This document shows positions 43,699 to 51,525 of a stretch of DNA of 64,000 bases, in pieces. Origin of the DNA: Mesorhizobium helmanticense (GTDB lineage Bacteria > Pseudomonadota > Alphaproteobacteria > Rhizobiales > Rhizobiaceae). The stretch lies in contig NZ_PZJX01000050.1 of the NCBI RefSeq assembly GCF_003034915.1, positions 62,001 to 126,000 of the forward strand, written 5' to 3'. Every line of letters begins with the position of its first letter. Within the stretch, counting starts at the first letter, position 1. The notes beneath the pieces are model-generated. The model was not told the origin of the DNA and did not search any database. It saw nothing but the letters and a program-made list of their open reading frames with translations. A program made the translations under genes and the position numbers.

Positions 43699-44276
43699 CA
43701 CTTTGAATATGCTTATTATTTTCATAAGATGAGATCAGTAGGGCAAAAAATGGATTCCGATTTTCGGGCTGATGCACCGGTGCCCGACCGACTGGGGATT
43801 GCCAATTTTTCACAACGCCACCTCGACTGCCGAAAGCAAAATCCTGATCTCGAAAAATATGAGCTTTAAGCTCACTTTCGTCGCGCAAGGTGATGCGGCG
43901 GCACTCGTCGTGTTGCTTCTGTCCACACCTGTAGTTCGCCGTGTTGGTCAAGACGAAGCGCGCTGCGTTGCAGCTCTTCATGGTCGTCGCGATCAGCAGC
44001 CAATGCTTGCGGTGAAGGCCGTTCGAGAAAGTTCCTTCGCTTGTCGAGAAGGCCGACAAAGATAGAGCGCGCGGAATTTCCATCGCAGATCTTCACCACG
44101 CAAGCCGAAGATCCCAGATGGATTTCTGCGACAATCCGCATGGTCGTGCGCGTGACGTAACCAAAATTTAAGCTGCGAAAATCATTGTAATGCTTCGCTG
44201 GCTAGAAGCACGCGAGTCAGATATGCATGACAAGCCGGGTCACTAATGGCCATCGGCACAACGCAAGGGGCATCGC
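43699..44276. other. Gene-poor, lower-GC gap of 578 bases
   Basis: No gene is convincing here. Overlapping open frames exist, the best being a minus-strand one of 89 codons (43872-44141), but none has a ribosome site or a recognisable family, and the frames on both strands cover the same DNA. The left part (43696-43760) is AT-rich. Near 43750-43772 there is a short ATGGATTCCGATTTTCGG stretch like the cores of the C and D repeats. The region may be a decayed gene. Its right end should hold the promoter of the H1-like gene. Confidence 0.45.
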
Positions 44277-44678
44277 ATGGCTAAGACGTCATCAAAAGCG
44301 CCGGCATCCAAGGCACCGGCAAAGAAAGCACCAGTAAAGGCAGCGGCGGCGAAAGCAGCAACTGCGGTTAAGAAAGCAGCACCTGCTGCCAAGCCTAAGG
44401 CAAAAGCTGCGCCGGCCAAGAAGCCGGCCGCAAAGGCCGCGGCAAAACCGGCAGTGAAGAAAGCAGCGCCGGCCAAGGCCAAGGCTGCACCGGCAAAGAA
44501 GGCCGCACCGGCAAAGAAAGCGGCGCCGGCTAAGAAGCCCGTTGCAAAGGCAGCGGCGAAGCCCGCCGCGAAGAAGGCAGCACCCGCCAAGGCCAAGGCT
44601 CCGGCAAAGGCCGCCGCGGCGAAGTCTTCGGCAGCAGTGAAGAAAGCTGCGCCTGCCAAGGCCAAGGCGAAGAAGTAG
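44277..44678 (+). CDS. Histone H1-like Lys/Ala/Pro-rich basic protein
   Basis: A 133-residue protein built from only seven residue types (Met, Ala, Lys, Thr, Ser, Pro, Val), with repeated KKAAPAK and KAAAKPA units and no acidic, aromatic or other residues. This is the composition of eukaryotic H1 tails and of bacterial H1-like DNA-binding proteins (as in Bordetella BpH1 or AlgP-type repeats). It should be disordered and bind DNA nonspecifically. AAGGGG precedes the ATG. A terminator lies about 115 bases after the stop. Repeats at DNA level could let its length vary between strains. Confidence 0.85.
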   Translation: MAKTSSKAPASKAPAKKAPVKAAAAKAATAVKKAAPAAKPKAKAAPAKKPAAKAAAKPAVKKAAPAKAKAAPAKKAAPAKKAAPAKKPVAKAAAKPAAKKAAPAKAKAPAKAAAAKSSAAVKKAAPAKAKAKK

Positions 44679-44792
44679 TCGCGTTTCTTCGCGCGCCGGT
44701 GCCGGAACATATGAGGGCGGATACCGTCAAGGTGCCGCGCTCTTTGTTTCGGTATTGATGCGCTCGAAAAGAGGGGCGGAGGTATCTTTCGC

Positions 44793-44838
44793 AGCTCCCA
44801 GGACTTCGCCACGGGGCGAAGTCCGGTGGGGCTTTTTT
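44793..44838 (+). terminator. Strong intrinsic terminator after the H1-like gene
   Basis: A perfect ten-bp stem GGACTTCGCC/GGCGAAGTCC with a four-base loop is extended, after a small internal loop, by AGCTCC/GGGGCT and is directly followed by six T residues. It most likely ends the H1-like transcript, leaving the 130 bases after it for the GST promoter. Confidence 0.85.
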
Positions 44839-44966
44839 GTTGTGTCTCGACGGCGGATCGCGCTCACGATTGATGTCGCCTCTGGCAGCCGTTTTTTTTC
44901 GCTGCTGGCCGTTGCCTCGTCAAAGGCGATCGGTAAAACGCACTGTCCACAAACAGGAAACCGATC

Positions 44967-45563
44967 ATGCCAAAGCTGCTTTATGCGTCCACGTCCCCCT
45001 ATAGCTCCAAGGTGCGCATGGCGGCGCTTTATGCAGGCATCGCCATCGACCTCGTGCCCGTCAAGACCGAGGACAAGCCGGCCGAGCTGACCGGCGCCAA
45101 TCCGCTTGGCAAGATCCCGGTGCTGGTGCTGGACGATGGCCGCTCGATCCACGACAGCCGCGCCATTACCCAGCACCTCAACCGGGTGTCGAAGAACGCG
45201 CTGTTGCCGCGCAATCCCGACAAGCGTCTCGATGCTGAAGTGCTGGAGGCGCTAGCCGACGGCATCTGCGACTGCGCGCTGTCGATGGTCTACGAGCGGC
45301 GCACCCGCCCTGAGGACATGGTCTATCAGCCCTGGCTCGACCGCCAGTGGGCAAAGATCACCGCGGCACTCGATCTGCTCAACGCCAATCCGCCGAAGCT
45401 GCCGAAGAAGATCACCACCGGCCAGATAGCGCTGCGCGCCTGCCTCGGTTATCTCTCGCTGCGCTTTGCCGGAAAATGGGAGAAGGGCCGCAGCCGGCTG
45501 ATCCGCTGGGCGGCGCGTTTTGATGAGAAGTTTCCGGAATTGAAGCCGGCGATTCCAGGCTAA
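44967..45563 (+). CDS. Glutathione S-transferase family protein
   Basis: A 198-residue GST-fold protein. The thioredoxin-like N-domain has LLYASTSPYSSKVRM, where the serine pair stands at the usual glutathione-activating position, and NPLGKIPVLVLDDG with the cis-proline, followed by the DSRAI glutathione-binding motif. The C-domain is helical. An AGGAAACC ribosome site precedes the ATG. The substrate is unknown and no neighbour suggests a pathway. Confidence 0.88.
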   Translation: MPKLLYASTSPYSSKVRMAALYAGIAIDLVPVKTEDKPAELTGANPLGKIPVLVLDDGRSIHDSRAITQHLNRVSKNALLPRNPDKRLDAEVLEALADGICDCALSMVYERRTRPEDMVYQPWLDRQWAKITAALDLLNANPPKLPKKITTGQIALRACLGYLSLRFAGKWEKGRSRLIRWAARFDEKFPELKPAIPG

Positions 45564-45665
45564 GCACATCCTGCGACCGGTTTGTTGCCGTCTCGCACAA
45601 AGTTCTCGAAACCGGCAAGCTCTTGGGCTACAACGGTTTCCAGCAACGCCTGTGTGAACCCTGCA

Positions 45666-46937
45666 ATGACCAAGACTGATGACGACAGCCCTAATGGCGG
45701 ACGCAGCGCGCTGTTTGCGCCGCCTGGCGATGCGTCGGGGGCGGAACCGGTTTCGCGTCCGCGCAAGGCGCTGCTGTCCTCCTCCATGGTCGGCTCGACC
45801 AATCGCGGCCGCGTGCTGCAGGCGCTGTTCGATCTCGGCCCCACCAGCCGCGCCGAGCTGGCGCGGCTTGCGGGCGTCAATCGCACCACCATTTCCGGCA
45901 TCGTGCAGCCGCTGATCGACGATCAGGTGTTGATCGAGAGCGACCCGATCCCCGCCAATCCTGGCGGCGGCAAGCCGGCGCGGCCGCTGTGGTTCTCGCC
46001 CAATGCCCGTCCGATCTGCGGCGTGCTTTTGATGCCGGACGCGGTCCATGCCTGCGTGGCGACGCTCGACGGCAAAATCGAGGCGGAGCGCAAGATGGCG
46101 TTGCCGGACGGCAGGGGACCGGTCGGGCCGATCATCGAGACCATCGCCGAATGCGTCGGCGACACACTCGCCAAGGCGCGGCGCACGCCTTTCGGCATCG
46201 GTGTCGGCGTCGGCGGCATGGTCGATACCGATCGCGGCTCGATCGTCACCGTCAACCTGGCGCCGGCGCTCGACCGCTATCCGCTCGCCGACGAACTCGG
46301 CCGCCGCTTCGGCCTGCCGGTCAAGCTCGACCACCATCCGCGCGCCTTGCTGGTCGGCGACCGCTGGTTCGGCGCCGGGCGCGGCGTCAGGCAGTTCGCT
46401 GTCGTCTATACCGGTGAAGTGCTCGGCGGCGCGTTCTTTTTCGATGGTCATCTCTATCGCGGCACCGCCGGGGCAGGGGGCGAACTCGGCCACACTTTCG
46501 TACAACTCGACGGCGAGCTTTGCCGCTGCGGCCGGCGCGGCTGCTGGGACACCATCGCCACACTGAGCTGGCTGCGGCGCGAGGCCAGCCGAGCGGCTCT
46601 GCCCGAGCCCGAGCTGATCGATTCGGCTCGCCTCGTCGACATGGCGCAGCACCAGTTGCCGGGGGCGGCCGAGCTGCTCGACCGCTACGCCCGCAACGTC
46701 GCCGTCGGCATCGCCAATCTGCAGCAGACGGTGGCGCCCAACATCTTCATCCTGCATGGCGATGTCGTGCTCGGCGGCGACCGGCTGCTCGGCGCGATCG
46801 CCGGCCATGTCCGCGCCATGGTCCCGGCCCGGCCCGGCGGTGTGATCGAATTCATCGCCGGCGATGCTGGTGACGGTGCTGCGTTGCTCGGCGCGGCAGG
46901 ACTGGTGATCTCGGAGCTGCTGCAACTGCCGATTTAG
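45666..46937 (+). CDS. ROK-family transcriptional regulator (NagC/XylR-like)
   Basis: A 423-residue sugar-sensing regulator. The winged helix lies near 40-90 (RVLQALFDLGPTSRAELARLAGVNRTTISG), followed by the ROK sugar-kinase-like domain, with GVGVGG in its first lobe, a GELGH segment and the zinc motif CRCGRRGCWD. The ATG at 45666 begins an Asp-rich linker; the frame is open to 45582. It converges with the amidase end of the ABC operon; ROK regulators often control CUT-type sugar importers, so it is a candidate regulator of that operon, though not adjacent to its promoter. Confidence 0.9.
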   Translation: MTKTDDDSPNGGRSALFAPPGDASGAEPVSRPRKALLSSSMVGSTNRGRVLQALFDLGPTSRAELARLAGVNRTTISGIVQPLIDDQVLIESDPIPANPGGGKPARPLWFSPNARPICGVLLMPDAVHACVATLDGKIEAERKMALPDGRGPVGPIIETIAECVGDTLAKARRTPFGIGVGVGGMVDTDRGSIVTVNLAPALDRYPLADELGRRFGLPVKLDHHPRALLVGDRWFGAGRGVRQFAVVYTGEVLGGAFFFDGHLYRGTAGAGGELGHTFVQLDGELCRCGRRGCWDTIATLSWLRREASRAALPEPELIDSARLVDMAQHQLPGAAELLDRYARNVAVGIANLQQTVAPNIFILHGDVVLGGDRLLGAIAGHVRAMVPARPGGVIEFIAGDAGDGAALLGAAGLVISELLQLPI

Positions 46938-46941
46938 GCCT

Positions 46942-47131
46942 TCCCTTCTCCCCTTGTGGGAGAAGGTGGATCGGCGCGCAGCGCCGAGACGGATGAGGGG
47001 TGCTGGAAGAAACGCCGCGGGGAAAGATCGAGGGATTTTAAGCGGTTAGTTCTTGAAGGCAGCGATCCGTCCAACACCCCTCATCCGACCGAGCTCCGCT
47101 CGGCCACCTTCTCCCACAAGGGGAGAAGGGG
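46942..47131. repeat. Palindromic intergenic repeat, family B, copy 2
   Basis: The arms CCTTCTCCCCTTGTGGGAGAAGGTGG and their inverted copy match 27054-27205, including the inner CGGATGAGGGGTG block and its complement, but the centre differs. It fills the gap between the converging ROK and amidase genes. Confidence 0.8.
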
Positions 47132-47149
47132 AAGTCAACGCCGCGCCGC

Positions 47150-48628
47150 CTACCGCCCCACCAGCCCCGGATAGCTCTGAAACCACGGCTGCATGCGCTC
47201 GAACCGCGCCGCCATATTGAGCACACTCGCATCTGCGTGCCGTCGCCCGATGATCTGCAAGCCGACGGGCAGGCCCTGCGCCGTCAGCCCGGCCGGCACC
47301 GAGGTCGCGGGATGGCCTGTGTAGTTGATCGGATAGGTCATGCACCATCCAATCAGCGGATCGACCGCCTCGCCATTGATTGACGTCGGTCCGATCGTGT
47401 TGCCGTCGGTCGCATTTTTGACCGGTGGAATGGCCAGCGTCGGCGAGACGATCAGGTCATGGGTTTCAAGCAGATCCTGAAGGCCGTCAAAGACGCCGGT
47501 GCGCAGCAGGTCGTCGAGTGTGTGCTCGACCGCCGACACTTTGTAGGCGCCCTCCAGCATGGCGAGGAACTGCGGCGTCAGCACCGCCGCGTGCTCGCCC
47601 ATCAGGTCGATGCCTTCCTGTTTCCAGTACACGGCGATCGCCGCATAGTGGATCGAGATTGTGCGCACCCAGAGCGCCGCCAGTTCCTTGTGGTCCGCCT
47701 TGAAATCGGGTTCGACCTCATCGACCTCGATGCCGTTCCGGCGCATGGCATCGACCGCATCGGCAACAACCGCGGCGACATCGGGGTGGACCGGGAAGTT
47801 GCCGAGGCGCGGGCTGTAGGCGACCCGCAGCTTTCGCGCCGGCCCGCTGACGGCGCCGACATAGTCGACGCCGTCGTCCGGCAGGCTGAGCGGGTCGCGA
47901 CTGTGCGGTCCGGCCATGACCTTGGTCATCAGCGCCGCGTCGGCAACGGTTCGGGCCAGCGGTCCGATATGGACCAGCGGATGCCCCCACAGGAAGCCGT
48001 CGGGACGCGTCACCGAGGGGATGCGGCCGAAGGAAGGCTTGAAGCCGACGGTGCCGCTGAACGAGGCCGGAATGCGCACCGAGCCGCCGCCATCCGTGCC
48101 TTGCGCCAGCGCCGCCATGCCGTCTGCCACCGCCGCAGCGCTCCCGCCCGACGAGCCGCCGGAATTGTAGCCGATCGCAAAAGGCGTGCTGGTCGGCCCG
48201 AAGCGCAGATTGTCGGTGATGCCCTTGTGGCCGAACTCGGGCGTGTTGGTCTTGCCGAGCACGATGGCGCCGGCATCGAGCAGGCGCTCGACCGCCGTCG
48301 CGCTGTCTTTGGGCACCCGGTTGTGCACCGCCCGCGAACCCATCGAGGTCGGCACGCCGGCGAGATCGTCGAGATCCTTGATGCCGACCGGCACGCCATG
48401 CAGCGGCCCGAGCGGAACGCCTGCCATCACGGCCTTTTCGGCGACGCGGGCGGCATCTATCGCTTCGTCGCCGAGCACCAGCGTATAGGCGTTGACGACC
48501 GGATTGCGCGCCTCGATGCGGCGCAGATACGCCTCCGTCACCTCGACCGGCGACAGGTCGCGGCGCCGGATGCGCTCGGCCAGTTCGGTGGCCGGCAGGA
48601 AACAGAGCTGGTCGTCTGCAGAAGTCAT
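47150..48628 (-). CDS. Amidase of the amidase-signature family
   Basis: A 492-residue hydrolase. The Ser-cisSer-Lys triad is visible: K84 in GVPVGIKD, S159 in the GGSSGGS loop and S183 in GTDGGGSVRIPA. The family covers aliphatic and aryl amides, ureas and GatA; this protein is not GatA, as no gatC/gatB neighbours are present. It is the last gene of the ABC-cyclase operon, 16 bases after the cyclase, so it probably processes the imported compound or its ring-opened product. The ATG at 48628 is preferred over 48637. Confidence 0.92.
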   Translation of the reverse strand: MTSADDQLCFLPATELAERIRRRDLSPVEVTEAYLRRIEARNPVVNAYTLVLGDEAIDAARVAEKAVMAGVPLGPLHGVPVGIKDLDDLAGVPTSMGSRAVHNRVPKDSATAVERLLDAGAIVLGKTNTPEFGHKGITDNLRFGPTSTPFAIGYNSGGSSGGSAAAVADGMAALAQGTDGGGSVRIPASFSGTVGFKPSFGRIPSVTRPDGFLWGHPLVHIGPLARTVADAALMTKVMAGPHSRDPLSLPDDGVDYVGAVSGPARKLRVAYSPRLGNFPVHPDVAAVVADAVDAMRRNGIEVDEVEPDFKADHKELAALWVRTISIHYAAIAVYWKQEGIDLMGEHAAVLTPQFLAMLEGAYKVSAVEHTLDDLLRTGVFDGLQDLLETHDLIVSPTLAIPPVKNATDGNTIGPTSINGEAVDPLIGWCMTYPINYTGHPATSVPAGLTAQGLPVGLQIIGRRHADASVLNMAARFERMQPWFQSYPGLVGR

Positions 48629-48653
48629 GGAAGTCATTCCGTCTTGTTGGGTT

Positions 48654-49607
48654 CTATTTGATGAACACTGGATTTGCCGAGCCGCCCGTGCCCTTGCTGA
48701 CCTTGGCCGGGCTCACGCAGTAGAAACCTTCGTAGCGGCGATCCTCGGCGCAGTCGGCGGCCAGCGCGTCTAGCGACGCCATTTCGGTGAAGACTATGCC
48801 GAGATTGCGCATCAGTGCTGCGTGCAGCACCAGCATCAGGCCTGTTTTCGGCTCGTAGGTGGTCTCATTGGCCAGCGTATCGGTGACCAGGTTCGGGATC
48901 TGCATCTCGTCGAACCAGCGCACCAGTTCTAGGCTGAAGGTCAGGCCCGGTTCCCAATAATCGTCGCCAACGCTCCCCGCCGCCAGCGCGCCGACCCAGC
49001 CGGTGCGGACAAGCAGGATGCTGCGCGGCAGGATGTCGACGCCTTGCGCCCGCGCGCATTCCATCAGGTCGTGATGCGTAAAGGTCTCGGCGCGCTCCAG
49101 CGCCGGCTTGCCGCGGAAGCGGGCGACGTCGAGCAGCACGCCGCGGCCGACGATGCCGCGCTCGGCGATCGGCATGATGCCGGCCCTGGTCATGCCGCCA
49201 TTGGTGCTGCTGGCTGGGAATCCGTTCCACAGCTTGTCGTCGAACCACATGTGGCCGAGCGCGTCGCAATGCGTGCCGGCCTGGGCGAAGCCGGTGACAT
49301 AGTCGTCGGCGAATTCGAGACCGCCGGCGAGCGGCTGCCAATGGCCATTCACGAAGCCGGCCTTGTCGGCAACCATGAAATGCTTGGCCGGCCAGCGGCC
49401 GGGAAACACCGGGTCGCCCTCGTGGGTGGCGATCGGCACGCCGAGCGTGAAGGTGCGGCCGTCGCGCGCCGCCGAGAGCCCGCGCTTGACCTCGTCCGAT
49501 GTCAGGTAGTTGAGCGCGCCGATCTCGTCGTCGGCGCCCCAATGGCCCCAGCGGTTGGGCGCATCGGCCAGCAGCCGGTTGAGCGTCATTGCGTCGGTTG
49601 CCCTCAT
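48654..49607 (-). CDS. Cyclase-family (kynurenine formamidase-like) metal hydrolase
   Basis: A 317-residue protein of the cyclase family PF04199, metal-dependent hydrolases that open or deacylate amides, lactones and formamides. The core motif here is AGTHCDALGH; the first histidine of the canonical HxGTHxDxPxH is glutamine, as in a divergent subgroup with conserved GTHxDAxGH. The WGADDEIGALNYL start is typical of that subgroup. Its ATG overlaps the ABC ATPase stop by four bases. The substrate is unknown; the next gene is an amidase. Confidence 0.87.
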   Translation of the reverse strand: MRATDAMTLNRLLADAPNRWGHWGADDEIGALNYLTSDEVKRGLSAARDGRTFTLGVPIATHEGDPVFPGRWPAKHFMVADKAGFVNGHWQPLAGGLEFADDYVTGFAQAGTHCDALGHMWFDDKLWNGFPASSTNGGMTRAGIMPIAERGIVGRGVLLDVARFRGKPALERAETFTHHDLMECARAQGVDILPRSILLVRTGWVGALAAGSVGDDYWEPGLTFSLELVRWFDEMQIPNLVTDTLANETTYEPKTGLMLVLHAALMRNLGIVFTEMASLDALAADCAEDRRYEGFYCVSPAKVSKGTGGSANPVFIK

Positions 49608-50398
49608 GCGCCGGCCTCCAGCGCGGTGGCGCGGGCCGGCATCGCCTCCTTGGCGCCGGTGATGTAGGCGACCACCTCTTCCATGTTGGTGGCGGCGCTC
49701 GGAAGATCGGCGGCCTTGCGGCCCCGGCGCATCACTACAACGCGGTTGCAGACCTGCCAGAGGTGATCGAGATTGTGGGTGACCATGACGATGGTCAGCC
49801 CCTTGGCGCCGAGCCTCCTGATGAGGTCGAGCACCTCGCGCGATTCGCGCACGCCGAGTGCCGCCGTCGGCTCGTCGAGCAACAGCAGCTTATGTCCCCA
49901 GAAAGCGCCGCGCGCGATCGCCACCAACTGGCGCTGGCCACCCGACATGCGCTCGACCGTCTTTGAGCGCACGCCGGGGATGTCGATGTGCAATTCATCG
50001 AGACCCTTGATCGCGGTGTCGCCCATCGATTTCAGGCGGATCCAGCGCAGCAGGGCAGGGCCGCGGCCGAGCGCGAGCTCGCGCCCGAGGAAAAAATTCT
50101 CGGCGGCAGTGAAGGTGCCGATCAGCGACAGATCCTGATAGACCGTCTCGATGCCGAGCCGCTGCGCCTCGGCGGGCGGCGACAGTCTTCGCGGCTGGCC
50201 TTCCAAGATCACCTCGCCGGACGTCGGATCATGCGCGCCGGCCAGGATCTTGATCAGCGTCGACTTGCCGGCGCCATTGTCGCCGACCAGGCCGACGATG
50301 TCGCCCTTGGCAATATCCAGCGAAACATCGTCCAGCGCCTGGATGCCGCCGAAGCTTCGGCAGATGTGGCGGAGCGAAAGCAGCGTTGATTGTGCCAT
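49604..50398 (-). CDS. ABC transporter ATPase, sugar (CUT2/FrcA) type
   Basis: A 264-residue single-domain ATPase: Walker A GDNGAGKST near 38-46, signature MSGGQRQLVAIARG and Walker B LLLLDEPTAALG. Most CUT2 importers use a double ATPase of about 500 residues; a single domain recalls the FrcA protein of rhizobial fructose import. The ATG at 50398 follows the permease stop by five bases; the frame stays open to 50827 as a shadow of the permease. Confidence 0.93.
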   Translation of the reverse strand: MAQSTLLSLRHICRSFGGIQALDDVSLDIAKGDIVGLVGDNGAGKSTLIKILAGAHDPTSGEVILEGQPRRLSPPAEAQRLGIETVYQDLSLIGTFTAAENFFLGRELALGRGPALLRWIRLKSMGDTAIKGLDELHIDIPGVRSKTVERMSGGQRQLVAIARGAFWGHKLLLLDEPTAALGVRESREVLDLIRRLGAKGLTIVMVTHNLDHLWQVCNRVVVMRRGRKAADLPSAATNMEEVVAYITGAKEAMPARATALEAGA

Positions 50399-50403
50399 CT
50401 CGC

Positions 50404-51459
50404 TCACCCCCGTCCGTAGCGGCGGCCGATGCCGCCGAGCGCCACGGCGACGACGAGCAGGCAACCGGTGAACAGGAACTGGGTGAAGATCGGCGCACCG
50501 ATCATGGCAAGCCCATTGTTGCCGACCGCGACCGTCAGCACGCCGATCAAGGTGCCTAAGATGTGAAACTGACCTTCCCTGAGCGCCGCCGAACCGAGGA
50601 AGGCGGCCGAGAACGAGGTCAGCATGAAGCCGTCGCCTGCCGTCACCTGGCCGGAGCCGAGATTGGAAGCCATCAGCACGCCGCCGATGGCAGCACAGGT
50701 GCTGGCGATGGCGAAGGCGACGATGCGGCTGCGATCGACTGCGACACCGGCACGGCGCGCCGATTCCGGGCTGACGCCGATCGCCTTGATGTGCTGGCCC
50801 TGCACCGTCCGGTTGAGGATGACCCATAGCAGCGCCAGCACCACAGCCATGATGATGACCAGATGCGGCACCCCTGCGATGCGGCCAATGGCGATATTGG
50901 TGAATTCCCGGCTCTGCGTAAGTTGCAGCGGAATCCCGCCCGAATAGGCGTAGTTCAGCCCGACGACGATGGTGCCGGTGCCGAGCGTGGCGATAAAGGC
51001 GTTCACGCCGATCTTGGACACGACGATGCCGTTGACGATGCCGATCAGCGTGCCGAGGCCGACGACAAGGACGATGGCGAGCGGGATCGACAGCCCGCTG
51101 AAGCTCAACAACCCGACGACGAGCAGCCCGCAGAAACTCGCGACATAGCCGATGCTGAGGTCGAAATCGCCGGCCACCAGCGGCACGGTGAGGCCGGCGG
51201 CGACAATGGTGCCGATCGCCATGTCATTGATGATATTGCGAAAATTCCCGATCGTGGCGAAGGTTCCCGGTTGCAGGACCGAGAAGATCAGCAGCATCGA
51301 GCCCAATACGATGATGGTGCCGTAGGTGCCGAGCAGGCGCATCAGCATGGCGCGCCGTTCGCGCGCGCCGGGTGACGGATATCCGGCTTGCGTTGACGGC
51401 AAGGCGCGGGGCACCTCTGCCGGAGCGGAGGTTTCAGGCAGTGAATGGTCAGCTTGCAT
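50404..51459 (-). CDS. ABC transporter permease, sugar (CUT2/RbsC-FrcC) type
   Basis: A 351-residue membrane protein with about ten helices, of the branched-chain/ribose permease family. The segments AAGLTVPLVAGDFDLSIGYVASFCGLL and KIGVNAFIATLGTGTIVVGLNY are characteristic. I prefer the ATG at 51459, with GAGAG six bases upstream, over those at 51471 or 51522. It lies 66 bases after the binding-protein gene, with a 12-bp hairpin in between, and directly before the ATPase gene. Confidence 0.93.
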   Translation of the reverse strand: MQADHSLPETSAPAEVPRALPSTQAGYPSPGARERRAMLMRLLGTYGTIIVLGSMLLIFSVLQPGTFATIGNFRNIINDMAIGTIVAAGLTVPLVAGDFDLSIGYVASFCGLLVVGLLSFSGLSIPLAIVLVVGLGTLIGIVNGIVVSKIGVNAFIATLGTGTIVVGLNYAYSGGIPLQLTQSREFTNIAIGRIAGVPHLVIIMAVVLALLWVILNRTVQGQHIKAIGVSPESARRAGVAVDRSRIVAFAIASTCAAIGGVLMASNLGSGQVTAGDGFMLTSFSAAFLGSAALREGQFHILGTLIGVLTVAVGNNGLAMIGAPIFTQFLFTGCLLVVAVALGGIGRRYGRG

Positions 51460-51482
51460 GGCGGCTCTCATGATCGGACTTC

Positions 51483-51510
51483 GATCTGGCCGGGCTGGCC
51501 CGGCCAGATC
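51483..51510 (-). promoter_or_regulatory. 12-bp intercistronic hairpin between binding-protein and permease genes
   Basis: GATCTGGCCGGG and CCCGGCCAGATC pair perfectly around a four-base loop, 15 bases after the binding-protein stop. There is no T-run. Such hairpins often stabilise the upstream mRNA so that binding protein is made in excess of the membrane parts. Confidence 0.7.
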
Positions 51511-51525
51511 CGCAATCTGCAAGGC

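Noticed and set aside
43872..44141. Minus-strand 89-codon frame in the gene-poor gap
   Set aside because: No ribosome site or family; kept only as a note in the description of the gap.
45252..46925. Minus-strand open frame of 557 codons opposite the ROK gene
   Set aside because: Antisense shadow; the ROK protein has its zinc motif and winged helix.
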